From assembly GCA_947174645.1 (NCBI GenBank), contig CAMWJR010000002.1:1-29511 (forward strand): DNA of 29,511 nucleotides, written 5' to 3'. The position numbers and the translations under genes are program-made. The notes beneath the pieces were generated by a model. The model ran no database searches. It saw only the letters and a list, made by a program, of their open reading frames with translations, and was not told where the DNA came from. The DNA comes from an uncultured Verrucomicrobiota bacterium. Its GTDB lineage: Bacteria > Verrucomicrobiota > Verrucomicrobiia > Opitutales > LL51. Each line of letters opens with the position of its first letter. Within the stretch, counting starts at the first letter, position 1. This document shows positions 1-8,937 of this stretch, piece by piece.

Positions 1-2
1 GT

Positions 3-2021
3 CCCCCTCCGCCTGATGACAACAATCCCAAGGTCGATAATGATGTCAAAACAACCACGATCGCCAAGTTTGATGGCCCTGTTGTGAATTTGCGCGAAGA
101 AGGTTTAGTCGGTAAAGCTGACGAACGTCTGGGCGCCCTCGCTAGCAATCCTGAGTTTCAGAAGGCGATTGGAGGTTCGATTGAAGCATTTGCGGAAAAG
201 AATGTCGCCGGATATGCACATCTAATGCCTCATGTTAAGAGACGCATCAATCGGGCCATTGCGGCAACGATTATGAGTATTCAGAGATCCTCCAATCCTC
301 CAGGAGTCAATTTAGATGAACTCAACCCTCAGGCACTAAAAACGACACTTTTAGTATCGGCTTCGCGCGCGAAAACAATGGACAAACTGGGCTCTGTTCA
401 AATCTCTAATAACCCGCCCAAAGAAGGCCAAGAGGGTTGCACTGGATTTATTCGCAACATTTACGCCGACTTCATCAAAGCGTTTCCCACTGAAAATAAG
501 GAGGCCGCTACCGGCGCCGGTAAACTCCTTGAGGAGTGCATGAGTAAAGCCGGCTTTAATGCTGAAGAAGCAAATGCTCTTCATGAAAAACTCAATAAAT
601 CAGGGGAAGAGGTATCGAATTACGCCGAAGGTGGCGACATGATGGACATCCTTAAGAGCATGAGGGACACTCTCAGAGAGGATAACGATCCCAAACTTCG
701 GAAATTGGAACGTCAGCTGGCGAACGAAATCGACAAACGTTTCCAATTACAGCAAGACGATGATGTGTCAAAATTGATCGCCAGCCTGCCATTTAGTAAG
801 CGGCCAAAAGTCGATAAAGCATTCAAAAAACTCGAAATAGCGCTGGACAGGGATTATTCTCAAAGGTCGGTTGATAAGTTGTTCCAAAAAATCGACTTTA
901 TGATCGAACAAAAGACAAAAATAAACAATAAATATGACCGAGGAACACCAGATGCATTCATATTCATGCATACAGCAACACAACCTCTGCGCGAATTCAT
1001 CGATCAAATCAATGAACAGTTACCGGCTACATCCGCCGATCCGGGCATTCAACAATTAAGGGCAAAGATCCTAAAACCAATCACTCAACATGTTAGAAAA
1101 AATATCGAAGTGATAGAACAACGCGTAGCTGCGTTTAAGAATTGCCAAAAGGATGGCAGTGAGCTTGTGAGCACTTACTCTCAAAAAGAGCTCCCCAAAG
1201 GGAAAAATTTGGGACAACAACAATACATGGACGACTTCCTTTCAAAGGCGAAATATGACACTCATATCACGGCATATACCTCTTTCGGTGAGAGTATTAG
1301 CGAAAATATTAATAAGTTTGAAAGGGATTCTCAGCTTTTAAACAACCTTCCTGAAATGACCCGCGATCTCGAATCGACTCAAAAATTAGCAGAGGAAGGT
1401 TCCCAATTGGCTAAAGAAGGTCCTACCTTAGCAAAAGAAACACCTCAGAAGTTTTCATTTGCGATCAGAAACATCATGCATCGGGCGACGCCCAGTGAAG
1501 GCGAAGAGCAGTTATCGCTCGGTGATACGCTCAATAAATTAGATCCCGAATTAAAAAATACAGCGGTCACCATTCTGAAACAAGATGTCGCCCATAACCC
1601 GCATCCTGAACTAACAGAAAAGGCCCTCGAATTCGCCTATAGTGCAGATCGAAAGGCTCTTGGGGAATACTGTAATAAAATTGGTGATGAACAAGCAGAT
1701 CAACTACTTGAAACGATTGCTTACCTCGAAAGTGGGAAAAATGAGGTATCGTCAGAGGAAATTCAACAGGAGAAACAAGGCATTTGGATTTCCACTTTAA
1801 AGCAAGATGAAAACAATCCGCACCCTGAATTAACAGAAAAAGCCCTTGAAGTTCTCTACGACACTACTGCTGCCAAAAGCGAGGAAAAATATGAAAATAG
1901 AGATATGTACCTTGGGAAGGTATTTGAAGAGTACAAGAAAAAGCATACCGATGACCAAGGGGCAGTAGACGATTTGATGAAAACTATAGCATACCTTTCA
2001 AAAGACAAAAATAAGGCATAG
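3..2021 (+). CDS. Large helical protein of unknown function, 5'-truncated by window edge
   Basis: I do not recognise this protein. The reading frame is open from the first complete codon at 3, and the region before the first possible start (GTG at 84) has no ribosome binding site. It reads as a proline/aspartate-rich linker (PPPPDDNN...), so the real start is probably upstream of the window. About 670 residues are visible. They are mostly charged, predicted helical and low in hydrophobic stretches, with no transmembrane segment in the visible part. A short Leu-Ala-Lys-Glu-Gly repeat occurs near the middle of the C-terminal half (around 1384-1440). The last ~150 residues contain two copies of a unit beginning LKQD and containing NPHPELTEKALE and ending in TIAYL. 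It ends 9 bases from the convergent TPR gene. The composition would suit a secreted effector or cytoplasmic scaffold, but nothing in the sequence proves either. Confidence 0.75.
   Translation, partial: PPPPDDNNPKVDNDVKTTTIAKFDGPVVNLREEGLVGKADERLGALASNPEFQKAIGGSIEAFAEKNVAGYAHLMPHVKRRINRAIAATIMSIQRSSNPPGVNLDELNPQALKTTLLVSASRAKTMDKLGSVQISNNPPKEGQEGCTGFIRNIYADFIKAFPTENKEAATGAGKLLEECMSKAGFNAEEANALHEKLNKSGEEVSNYAEGGDMMDILKSMRDTLREDNDPKLRKLERQLANEIDKRFQLQQDDDVSKLIASLPFSKRPKVDKAFKKLEIALDRDYSQRSVDKLFQKIDFMIEQKTKINNKYDRGTPDAFIFMHTATQPLREFIDQINEQLPATSADPGIQQLRAKILKPITQHVRKNIEVIEQRVAAFKNCQKDGSELVSTYSQKELPKGKNLGQQQYMDDFLSKAKYDTHITAYTSFGESISENINKFERDSQLLNNLPEMTRDLESTQKLAEEGSQLAKEGPTLAKETPQKFSFAIRNIMHRATPSEGEEQLSLGDTLNKLDPELKNTAVTILKQDVAHNPHPELTEKALEFAYSADRKALGEYCNKIGDEQADQLLETIAYLESGKNEVSSEEIQQEKQGIWISTLKQDENNPHPELTEKALEVLYDTTAAKSEEKYENRDMYLGKVFEEYKKKHTDDQGAVDDLMKTIAYLSKDKNKA
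1575..2018 (+). repeat. Two diverged tandem coding repeats (offset 222 bases)
   Basis: Within the unknown protein, one unit starts at 1575 (LKQD, then NPHPELTEKALE, ending ETIAYL about 1730). A second starts at 1797 (LKQD, NPHPELTEKALE, ending KTIAYL about 2000). The starts are 74 codons apart. The core is well conserved in protein but has many synonymous base changes, so it is an old domain duplication and not a recent DNA repeat. The second unit carries extra residues between the core and TIAYL. Confidence 0.8.
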
Positions 2022-2030
2022 TAATTTTTC

Positions 2031-3161
2031 TCATTTCCCCAATCGATAAGACAGCTCTTTCGCACGTATACGCGCAAGAGGGGCTAATGGACTGCCGGAC
2101 TGAACAAGGGCATTAAACTGTGCTTCGGCTTCTTGGAATTGTCCGCGCAACATTAACGCACCTCCGTCGAGATAGCGCTCGAGGTCTGAATCGCATAGCG
2201 CACCCCGAGCTAAATCGTATTGTTCCCAGTTTTCGGTCTCTAAAAACGCGAGACAACGCCAGAGTAAAAAGCGAGGCCGATCGCGCTCTGGAATTTCCAT
2301 CTCTTTGAGATGAGAATACAGTTCCGGACGGTTGCAGCGATATCCAATGCGCAGCTTTAACAGCTGCAAATTCGAAAGATGAGGGTCTTGGAGCCCGGGA
2401 CCTGCAACTTGCTTTGCTCGCTCAATAATGGAAAGTGCAGCTTCAAACGCCCCCAACCGGTACTGCATCTGTGCACAAAGATCGTAAAAAGCCCAATCCG
2501 TCGCGTACTGGCGAATCCAAGGTAAAAAATGAGTACAGGAACGTTGAAAATCTCCAAGGTGATTCCAGTACGTCGCGAGGTTCCAGTCGTGCCGTTGCCG
2601 TAACCGCTCCGAATGGAATTTCAGCGCTTCTGCTTGCTCGATCTCCCCCGCATGAATCAATGCACAACCGTAGCGGAAACGCACCTCGTCGCTAGAATTT
2701 TGCGAATCGCAAGCTTCATAAATCGAAGCCGCAATGTGGTAATCCCGGTTTTGATAGTAGGCATCGGCTGCCAAAATTTGATAACGCAATTGATCTTTTT
2801 TTTCTGCGATCTGGCTCGCCTCAAGATAATAATGTGCGGCCTGACGTAATTTTTTTTGTTTTAAGGCAGTATTACCCAGCAGCTCATAAACTGTTAGTAT
2901 CGGCGTGTCTTCTTTGGGATTCCTTATACCATGGAGCATTTGCGATAGATCATTCCGCCTCGGAGATGGCTCCATAACCTTCAGCAGCATTTTACCTATT
3001 TCTTCCGCTTCTTGGAACTCCCCGCGAGCAATGAAGCTTTGAATCGCCATCAAGGGACGATCCCAATCAAAATCAGAACTAGCATTGCTTATCCCGGACA
3101 GAAAAAAATAGAGCCCAAAACTCCAAATTTTATACTGCCGATGAAAATGCATCAAATCCAT
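2031..3161 (-). CDS. Exported TPR-repeat protein
   Basis: A 376-residue protein with a hydrophobic N-terminus (about residues 12-28, ending SNASS) that looks like a signal peptide or anchor. The rest is a run of degenerate 34-residue helix-turn-helix units with TPR-type spacing, for example around residues 90-125 (LGNTALKQKKLRQAAHYYLEA) and later AAxIYE, GExxQAEAL and GQFQEAEAQFNALV. It probably acts as a protein-protein interaction scaffold in the periplasm; partner unknown. Its ATG follows the clpX stop codon directly (TAA then ATG, no gap) and I see no separate ribosome binding site, so translation is probably coupled to clpX. A second in-frame ATG lies three codons in. It is the last gene of the secA-clpX run and converges on the unknown gene at its left with a 9-base gap. 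Confidence 0.75.
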   Translation of the reverse strand: MDLMHFHRQYKIWSFGLYFFLSGISNASSDFDWDRPLMAIQSFIARGEFQEAEEIGKMLLKVMEPSPRRNDLSQMLHGIRNPKEDTPILTVYELLGNTALKQKKLRQAAHYYLEASQIAEKKDQLRYQILAADAYYQNRDYHIAASIYEACDSQNSSDEVRFRYGCALIHAGEIEQAEALKFHSERLRQRHDWNLATYWNHLGDFQRSCTHFLPWIRQYATDWAFYDLCAQMQYRLGAFEAALSIIERAKQVAGPGLQDPHLSNLQLLKLRIGYRCNRPELYSHLKEMEIPERDRPRFLLWRCLAFLETENWEQYDLARGALCDSDLERYLDGGALMLRGQFQEAEAQFNALVQSGSPLAPLARIRAKELSYRLGK

Positions 3162-4451
3162 TTAAGACTGTGATTCTATCGCGCTGCGAACATCCTCGAT
3201 GCCGATCGTAACCTGTTTGACGTCGTGTTGATCCGGAAGCCGATACATCCAATCCATCATGATATTTTCCATGATGGAACGCAACGCACGGGCCCCGGTC
3301 TTGCGTTTCAGCGCGATTTTGGCAATCTCGCGGATTGCGTCCTCAGAAATTTCCAGATCGACGCTCTCCCATGAGAGCAATTTTTTATATTGCCTGACGA
3401 GCGCATTCTTTGTGTTGCGCAACACATGGACGAGATCCTCCTCAGAAAGTTCATCTAAAACCGAAATCACCGGGAGACGTCCGATAAACTCGGGAATAAG
3501 GCCGAAATGCACAAGATCCTCCGGTTGTACCTGGTGTAGTATTTTAGTGTCAGATTCCTGCGCTGTGGTCCCGTTAAAACCTAAAACCTTTTTCCCCGTA
3601 CGGTCACGTACAATCTTATCAAGGTCCGCAAAAGCGCCGCCACAAATAAATAAAATATTACTCGTATCGACCTTGATGTATTCCTCTTCAGGATGTTTGC
3701 GACCTCCCTTTGGTGGGACATTACAAACTGTCCCCTCGAGAATCTTTAAAAGCGCCTGTTGTACACCTTCGCCGGAAACGTCGCGGGAAATCGATACGTT
3801 TTCTGTTTTACGGCCGATTTTGTCGATCTCATCGACATAAATAATGCCACATTCCGTCCGCCGTACATCATAATCCGCATTTTGGAGTAAACGCAGAATG
3901 ATGTTTTCGACATCTTCACCAACATACCCTGCCTCCGTTAATGTTGTCGCGTCTGCAATCGCGAATGGGACATCGAGGGCCCGAGCGAGTGTTTTTGCTA
4001 AGAGCGTCTTACCACTCCCGGTAGGGCCAATCAGTAAAATATTGCTCTTTTCGATTTCGACCTCGTCGGCGTTGAAGTCGATTGGACGCGTCGCGTCTTC
4101 AATCACACCGCTCGCAACAAGCCGCTTGTAATGGTTATAGACCGCAACAGAAAGAACTTTTTTGGCATGCTCTTGCCCAATAACGTAGTCATCAAGCGTC
4201 TTTTTCAACACCGAGGGTGTGATACACTTGAACTGTATTGCTTCGTTATTCTCCTTAATCGCGATCTTTCCGTCGGATTTTTTTTCCTCTGGAAGACTTT
4301 TTTTATGAAAACCCTCAATTTCACGTCCAAGTGCCGCGGTACAGACCTCGACGCAGCGATCACAGATAAAAACACCATTTGGCCCGGCAATGAGTTTACG
4401 GACCAGCGCTTGATGTTTCCCGCAAAATGAACAACGGTCGCCTTTACTCAT
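3162..4451 (-). CDS. clpX: ATP-dependent Clp protease ATP-binding subunit ClpX
   Basis: ClpX is the AAA+ unfoldase that feeds tagged proteins to ClpP in the cytoplasm. From the ATG at 4451 it has 429 residues, a normal length. It shows the N-terminal zinc-binding domain (Cys7, Cys10, Cys30, Cys33), Walker A GPTGSGKT (142-149), the GYVG pore loop (175-178), Walker B IIYVDEID (203-210), a VLGF loop at the place of the ClpP-binding IGF loop, and the sensor-2 motif GARALR near the C-terminus. A longer reading starting at TTG 4463 is possible. I prefer the ATG because it overlaps the secA stop (GATGAGTAA) and gives a typical short lead into the zinc finger. No clpP is in the window, although clpP-clpX is the usual arrangement. 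Co-transcription with secA and the TPR gene is likely from the overlap. Confidence 0.97.
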   Translation of the reverse strand: MSKGDRCSFCGKHQALVRKLIAGPNGVFICDRCVEVCTAALGREIEGFHKKSLPEEKKSDGKIAIKENNEAIQFKCITPSVLKKTLDDYVIGQEHAKKVLSVAVYNHYKRLVASGVIEDATRPIDFNADEVEIEKSNILLIGPTGSGKTLLAKTLARALDVPFAIADATTLTEAGYVGEDVENIILRLLQNADYDVRRTECGIIYVDEIDKIGRKTENVSISRDVSGEGVQQALLKILEGTVCNVPPKGGRKHPEEEYIKVDTSNILFICGGAFADLDKIVRDRTGKKVLGFNGTTAQESDTKILHQVQPEDLVHFGLIPEFIGRLPVISVLDELSEEDLVHVLRNTKNALVRQYKKLLSWESVDLEISEDAIREIAKIALKRKTGARALRSIMENIMMDWMYRLPDQHDVKQVTIGIEDVRSAIESQS

Positions 4452-7400
4452 CCCCTTGATCAAATGACAAATCTAAGATCTTGTCATCCTTTTTCTCAGG
4501 GGGCAGCCGTTTTTTCGACATTTCTTCGTCCGGCTCAGGAGCGATCTTTTCTTGATCGCCCAGATCTGCACCCGACGCATCATCATCCAAAAGTGCAAAC
4601 TCCTCGTCAAAGTTGCTTAACGAAAATTCCTCGCCTTCGTCTTCATTACTGTCTTCCTCGTGATCGGAAGCAAATAAAGTACCATTCGGTTGATCACGCC
4701 CTAACAAACTGCTATCGTGAAAGAGTTGCTCGATCATCATTCCCAGAGCGTTATCGCTGGAAGCAATACGGAACATCCGCTTACAAATATCGCCACGGAT
4801 TTGGGCAACCAAGGCTTCAAAAAAGTCATACGCCTCGTGCTTATACTCGTTGAGCGGGTCTTTTTGGCCATAACCGCGGAGGCCGACGCTACGCCGGAGT
4901 TCTTCCATTTCGGTAAGATGACGCTGCCAGTTCCGATCGATTGCGTTTAACAAAACATAGCGCTCCATTTCTCGGATGAGATCTTCACCTTCAACTTCGA
5001 GTTTCACGGCATAGGCCGCTTTGATCTTTTCAAAGACAAACTCGGCCGCTGCTTCGAGGTTGTCACACGCTTCGAGGTCTTCTTTTTTCAGCGCAATCGG
5101 GAAATACATGTTGAGCTTTCCGAGTGCAATTTCCGCATCGTTGGTGTCCTCAAAGCGCCCCTTCTTATCCTGATCAAAACAAGGCGCGAGCAGTGACTGA
5201 ACTTCTTCCTCAACAAATGAAAAAAGAATATCGCGAACACTCTCCGATTGAAGCACTTGATTGCGCGTGCCGTAAATGACTTCGCGCTGTTTGTTCAGAA
5301 CATCGTCATACTGTAACAACCGACGACGGATGGAATAATTGAACTGTTCGACCTTCTTTTGTGCGCCTTCGAGAGAACGATTGAGGAGCGGATGCTCAAG
5401 AACATCGCCTTCTTTGAAGTTACGTTCTAGTAGAGCGGCAATTGGTCGAGGGCCTGCAAAACGGCGCATGAGGTTATCTTCGAGAGAAACGAAGAAGCGC
5501 GAAATTCCGGGGTCGCCTTGGCGCGCACAACGTCCCTGAAGCTGACGATCCACACGTCGCGACTCGTGGCGTTCAGTTCCGATGACATAGAGCCCGCCGA
5601 GGGCGTCGACACCGCCACCGAGCTTGATATCCGTTCCACGTCCGGCCATATTGGTCGAAATCGTTACGGCGCCGCGCTGGCCGGCTTTGGCGACAATCTC
5701 CGCTTCCTTCTCGTGAAACTTCGCATTCAAAACCGTATGAGGGATTTTCTCGTACGTCAACTTATGACTCAATAACTCGGATGCTTCGACGGAGGCCGTA
5801 CCAACAAGAATCGGTTGTCCGGTTTGGTGAATTTCTTTGATGAGGTTGACGACCGCGGCATATTTCTCGCGTCGGGATTTATAAATTTGATCGTTGAGGT
5901 CGATGCGCCGACACGGCCGATTCGTCGGAATCGCCATAACGTTGAGTTTGTAGGTATCGTAGAACTCTTGGGCTTCGGTTTCGGCGGTTCCGGTCATGCC
6001 GGCGAGCTTTTCGTACATCCGAAAGTAATTCTGAATCGTAATCGTTGCGTAGGTCTTGGACTCTTTTTCGATCTCTACCCCCTCTTTCGCTTCGACCGCT
6101 TGGTGAAGGCCTTCGCTCCAACGGCGTCCGGGCATCGCGCGCCCCGTATTTTCGTCGACAATCACAACCTTCCCGTCCTGAATCACGTACTCTTCATCGC
6201 GATTGTATAAAATATAAGCCCGGAGGAGTTGATTGAGGCAATGGATCTTTTCGCTTTGCTGAATAAACAGCATTTCCGCTTGTTGCTTCCGCTGGAGCTT
6301 TTCTTCGAGCGATAGTTGGTGATTTCCATCGATCTCGGAATAAATTGCCGGAAGATCAGGAAGGACAAAGGCATTGAGGTCTTCAGGATAGAGCGCGAGG
6401 CGGCCGATTTCGGAAACATCGATCTGCTGGCCTTTTTCGTCGATCGTAAAGTAGAGCTCCTCTTTGAGTTCTGTCCGTAGTTCACGATTGATATCGGCGC
6501 CAATTTCGAGATCGAACTTATCGAGTTGTCGGGCATAGGAACCGTTTTCAAGAAGACGGAGGAGTTGGCGATTCTTTGGCATCCCCTGTTTTACTTTCCA
6601 GAGTTTTTTAATGCCATCGCGGTTTTGAGGATCGTTGCCGAGGAGGGCACGGGCTTCATCAATCAACTTGTTACACATCTCTTTTTGTAAGCTGACGATT
6701 TTTTCGACTAAGGGTTTAATCTCGTTAAACGGCGCAACTCCCTCCTCCGTACTCGGACCGGAAATGATCAACGGCGTCCGCGCCTCATCAATGAGAATCG
6801 AATCAATCTCGTCGACAATACAGTAGTAATGTCCGTTTTGGACCTGTTCTTCAAAAGAAGTGGCAAGACCGTTATCCCTCAAATAATCGAAACCAAATTC
6901 TGAAGACGTCCCGTAGGTGATATCGCAGGCGTACTGTTCCTTACGCTCCTCGGAATCCATTCCCGTCTGGATACAGCCGACAGAAAGGCCGAGTAAATTG
7001 TACAGATACCCCATCCATTCGGAGTCACGGCGTGCGAGGTAGTCATTAACGGTTGCGAGCTGGCAATTCCGACCGGTTAATGCATTAAGATAGAGGGGTA
7101 AGGTCGCGACGAGTGTTTTTCCCTCACCGGTTGCCATTTCTGCGATTCGGTTTTCATGGAGCGCGATGCCGCCGATGAGCTGAACATCGTAGTGAACCAT
7201 ATCCCAGGAAATTTCGTGTCCACAAACTTCGATTGTTTTACCGCAGAGCCGCTTTGCACCTTCTTTAACGAGCGCAAAGGCCTCCGGCAGAAGACGATCG
7301 AGAGTCTCGCCGCCTTGGTAACGCTTCTTAAATTCCTCAGTTTTTTCGCAAAGTTGATCGTCGGAGAGCCGGGCGTACTCCGCTTCATGACTATGAATAG

Positions 7401-7479
7401 CCTTAATCTTGGGTTGGCATTTCTTCAAAAACTTTTTGTAATGGCGCCCCGAAAACAACTTTAAAAATTTTCCGATCAT
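4444..7479 (-). CDS. secA: Preprotein translocase ATPase SecA
   Basis: The motor that pushes unfolded preproteins through SecYEG. It has 1011 residues. Walker A is MATGEGKT (115-122), the DEAD-type box appears as [15 protein letters not shown], and the helicase motifs [21 protein letters not shown] and [10 protein letters not shown] follow in order. The region between the IISGP motif and VIVDENTGR is roughly twice as long as in E. coli SecA, the variable insertion seen in several lineages including Bacteroidetes, Chlamydiae and Verrucomicrobia. The usual C-terminal CxCxSGKK zinc motif is absent: the last ~90 residues are a very acidic tail (runs such as [11 protein letters not shown]) with no cysteine. 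A ribosome binding site GAGAGG lies 5 bases before the ATG (7485-7490). The 3' end overlaps clpX. Confidence 0.98.
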   Translation of the reverse strand: MIGKFLKLFSGRHYKKFLKKCQPKIKAIHSHEAEYARLSDDQLCEKTEEFKKRYQGGETLDRLLPEAFALVKEGAKRLCGKTIEVCGHEISWDMVHYDVQLIGGIALHENRIAEMATGEGKTLVATLPLYLNALTGRNCQLATVNDYLARRDSEWMGYLYNLLGLSVGCIQTGMDSEERKEQYACDITYGTSSEFGFDYLRDNGLATSFEEQVQNGHYYCIVDEIDSILIDEARTPLIISGPSTEEGVAPFNEIKPLVEKIVSLQKEMCNKLIDEARALLGNDPQNRDGIKKLWKVKQGMPKNRQLLRLLENGSYARQLDKFDLEIGADINRELRTELKEELYFTIDEKGQQIDVSEIGRLALYPEDLNAFVLPDLPAIYSEIDGNHQLSLEEKLQRKQQAEMLFIQQSEKIHCLNQLLRAYILYNRDEEYVIQDGKVVIVDENTGRAMPGRRWSEGLHQAVEAKEGVEIEKESKTYATITIQNYFRMYEKLAGMTGTAETEAQEFYDTYKLNVMAIPTNRPCRRIDLNDQIYKSRREKYAAVVNLIKEIHQTGQPILVGTASVEASELLSHKLTYEKIPHTVLNAKFHEKEAEIVAKAGQRGAVTISTNMAGRGTDIKLGGGVDALGGLYVIGTERHESRRVDRQLQGRCARQGDPGISRFFVSLEDNLMRRFAGPRPIAALLERNFKEGDVLEHPLLNRSLEGAQKKVEQFNYSIRRRLLQYDDVLNKQREVIYGTRNQVLQSESVRDILFSFVEEEVQSLLAPCFDQDKKGRFEDTNDAEIALGKLNMYFPIALKKEDLEACDNLEAAAEFVFEKIKAAYAVKLEVEGEDLIREMERYVLLNAIDRNWQRHLTEMEELRRSVGLRGYGQKDPLNEYKHEAYDFFEALVAQIRGDICKRMFRIASSDNALGMMIEQLFHDSSLLGRDQPNGTLFASDHEEDSNEDEGEEFSLSNFDEEFALLDDDASGADLGDQEKIAPEPDEEMSKKRLPPEKKDDKILDLSFDQGDE

Positions 7480-7971
7480 ACGGTCCTCTCCACCTAAAGT
7501 ACGCGACTGTCTATGTAAAGGAATTATCCCCTCTTGCCAACGAAATAATACCCGCCTTTTGCATCATGCATGCACTTTTTGCTGGAATTTTTCTCTAACT
7601 TTTTAGAGTCTGGGGCAAGCTAGGGTGGAGGTGCCTTTGGGCTTAATTTTCATTCCTTACTTTTTTAATGAAAAGTGCAAGGCGTGCGGTGTGGCTGTCA
7701 TGCTACCGTGTGTGGAAGGCAAAAATATCGCCACTTGCAGATACTGTCGAGGACAGAGGCAATGAAAAATGCCGAACACGCCGTCCCTAGCCCCCGGATG
7801 CTATTGTTTATAAAAAATCGTCGATTGGAGATTTTGCAAGACGACTCTTCTATGGTGCTTCAATCTTGACGACACACATAAATCGAGATCTCTTACGAGC
7901 ACAAAAAGCGGATCCTCCACAAAAAGTCTCGAAAGGAAGGCGTAATACTTGTCAAAACAACTCTGAAACGG
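7480..7971. other. Intergenic stretch between secA and tRNA-Ser
   Basis: 492 bases with no long gene. On the minus strand the secA leader contains a -10-like GATAAT (plus-strand 7523-7528) about 44 bases before the secA start, but no convincing -35 at the right distance. On the plus strand lies a possible 44-residue zinc-ribbon ORF (7631-7765, listed separately). A 6-bp inverted repeat CTCTAA/TTAGAG with a 4-base loop (7593-7608) precedes it. 7564-7574 holds a small palindromic CATGCATG core. From 7766 to 7971 I see nothing I can assign. Confidence 0.5.
7631..7765 (+). CDS. Possible small zinc-ribbon protein (44 aa)
   Basis: A short reading frame from GTG 7631 to TGA 7765. The translated product has a hydrophobic start (PLGLIFIPYFFNEK) followed by CKAC-G and, 20 residues later, CRYC-RGQ, giving two CxxC pairs as in zinc ribbons or knuckles. 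An AGGG (7622-7625) sits 5 bases before the GTG, and GGAG directly abuts it. Reasons to believe it: the CxxC spacing, and the otherwise unexplained size of this gap. Reasons to doubt it: a GTG start, a short length, and no homologue I can name. The other two plus frames over the same bases look non-coding. I assign no function beyond possible metal binding. Confidence 0.4.
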   Translation: MPLGLIFIPYFFNEKCKACGVAVMLPCVEGKNIATCRYCRGQRQ

Positions 7972-8061
7972 CGGAGAGAGAGGGATTCGAACCCTCGAGC
8001 CCCGTTTTGCAGGGCTACCTTCTTAGCAGGAAGGGGCTTTCGACCACTCAGCCATCTCTCC
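7972..8061 (-). tRNA. tRNA-Ser(GCU)
   Basis: Read on the minus strand, the sequence folds as a class II tRNA. The acceptor stem GGAGAGA pairs with TCTCTCC. The D arm contains GAGTGGTCGAAAG. The anticodon stem CCTTC/GAAGG encloses the loop CTGCTAA with anticodon GCT, reading AGC/AGU serine codons. A long variable arm has a GCCC/GGGC stem, and the T arm is GAGGG TTCGAAT CCCTC. The discriminator base is G, as expected for serine. The 3' CCA is not encoded: the bases after the discriminator read CCG. No clear promoter or terminator is visible, though a TTGACC occurs about 30 bases upstream (8093-8098). Confidence 0.96.
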
Positions 8062-8127
8062 TCGGAGCTACCGCTAGTAAATCTCCGCTTGCGGTCAAGC
8101 CTTTCCTCGATTTAAACACAGATTCTC

Positions 8128-8937
8128 ATGAGGGGATCTAAGTGCATTGTTGCCCTATTGTTTGCTTTAGGATGTATCATCGGCTTCGGTCATCCTAAGA
8201 TTCTGATCTATGACGATGAGGGCGTCGATCCCCAAAGTCTCGCGGATACCATTCAGTTTTTTAAAAACAACACCCGTCCCTTTTGCTACCGGATTCAAAC
8301 AATTACGAGCCAAGAACTTTGTCAAACGTCTTGGGAAAGGCGTACCAAACTGCTCGTTTTTCCCGGTGGACGTGATATCCTCTACGACCGACGCTTACGT
8401 GGTCCCGGCTGCAAAAAAATCAAAGCGTTTGTTCACAATGGAGGGTGTTATCTCGGTATTTGTGCAGAGGCTTATTTTGCGGGTCAAAAGGTTGTATTTG
8501 CTCCAGGAACAGATCTTGAGGTCATTGAAGATCGCGAACTAGGATTTTTCCCAGGAATTACCCTGGGGCCAATTTTACCCGCGTACACCTACGGAAGCGA
8601 AGCGGGCTCATGTGCTGCACGTCTTCATTTCAAACCACTCAACACGGAATTTTTCACCTACTACAATGGCGGAGGCACTTTTGTTCCTCAAAAAGCCCAA
8701 AATTACAAGGTACTCGCAACCTACAGCGACGCAGACAACCTCCCCGCCATTGTCCAATGTTCTGTCGGGAAAGGCATCGCCATCCTCTCCGGAGTACACT
8801 TTGAATGTGACCTCGAAGCGCTCCGCCACTACACAGATACGCCTAAAAAAACAGAAGCCATCATCCGTGCAATTCAGTCAACAGATGCTCAACAAACTGG
8901 CGCCACTCAATGGATACTCAAAGCGTTGAGATTGTAA
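8128..8937 (+). CDS. Exported class I glutamine-amidotransferase-like (BPL_N domain) protein
   Basis: A 269-residue protein with an N-terminal signal-like segment (residues 6-20, LLFALGCIIGFGH). It is followed by an alpha/beta fold resembling the N-terminal domain of eukaryotic-type biotin-protein ligase (BPL_N) and class I glutamine amidotransferases. Visible features are LLVFPGG (about 75-81), the nucleophile elbow YLGICAEAYFAG with candidate nucleophile Cys112, and candidate His224/Glu226 in GVHFE. The nucleophile context (GxCAEA) is that of the BPL_N family and not of true amidotransferases (GxCxG). The substrate is unknown, and no biotin ligase domain follows. The start ATG 8128 has no obvious ribosome binding site. 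The 3' end overlaps the convergent alaS gene by 20 bases. It stands alone, next to the tRNA-Ser gene. Confidence 0.7.
   Translation: MRGSKCIVALLFALGCIIGFGHPKILIYDDEGVDPQSLADTIQFFKNNTRPFCYRIQTITSQELCQTSWERRTKLLVFPGGRDILYDRRLRGPGCKKIKAFVHNGGCYLGICAEAYFAGQKVVFAPGTDLEVIEDRELGFFPGITLGPILPAYTYGSEAGSCAARLHFKPLNTEFFTYYNGGGTFVPQKAQNYKVLATYSDADNLPAIVQCSVGKGIAILSGVHFECDLEALRHYTDTPKKTEAIIRAIQSTDAQQTGATQWILKALRL

Noticed and set aside
1575..2018. Interpreting the repeated unit as a mobile or CRISPR-like DNA repeat
   Set aside because: Two copies only, in frame, with synonymous divergence; it is a protein domain duplication.
3259..3840. 193-residue plus-strand reading frame inside clpX
   Set aside because: Antisense to the conserved AAA+ region of clpX; no independent support.
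7593..7608. Inverted repeat CTCTAA/TTAGAG as a terminator
   Set aside because: Only 6 AT-rich base pairs, no T tract at the proper place, and no gene ends just before it on either strand.
7950..7955. Minus-strand consensus -35 box TTGACA
   Set aside because: No -10-like hexamer at 16-18 bases, and it lies downstream of the tRNA and far from secA.
8093..8098. TTGACC as -35 box for tRNA-Ser
   Set aside because: The expected -10 position reads AGCGGT; a TACTAG-like box is only about 13 bases away, so spacing is wrong.
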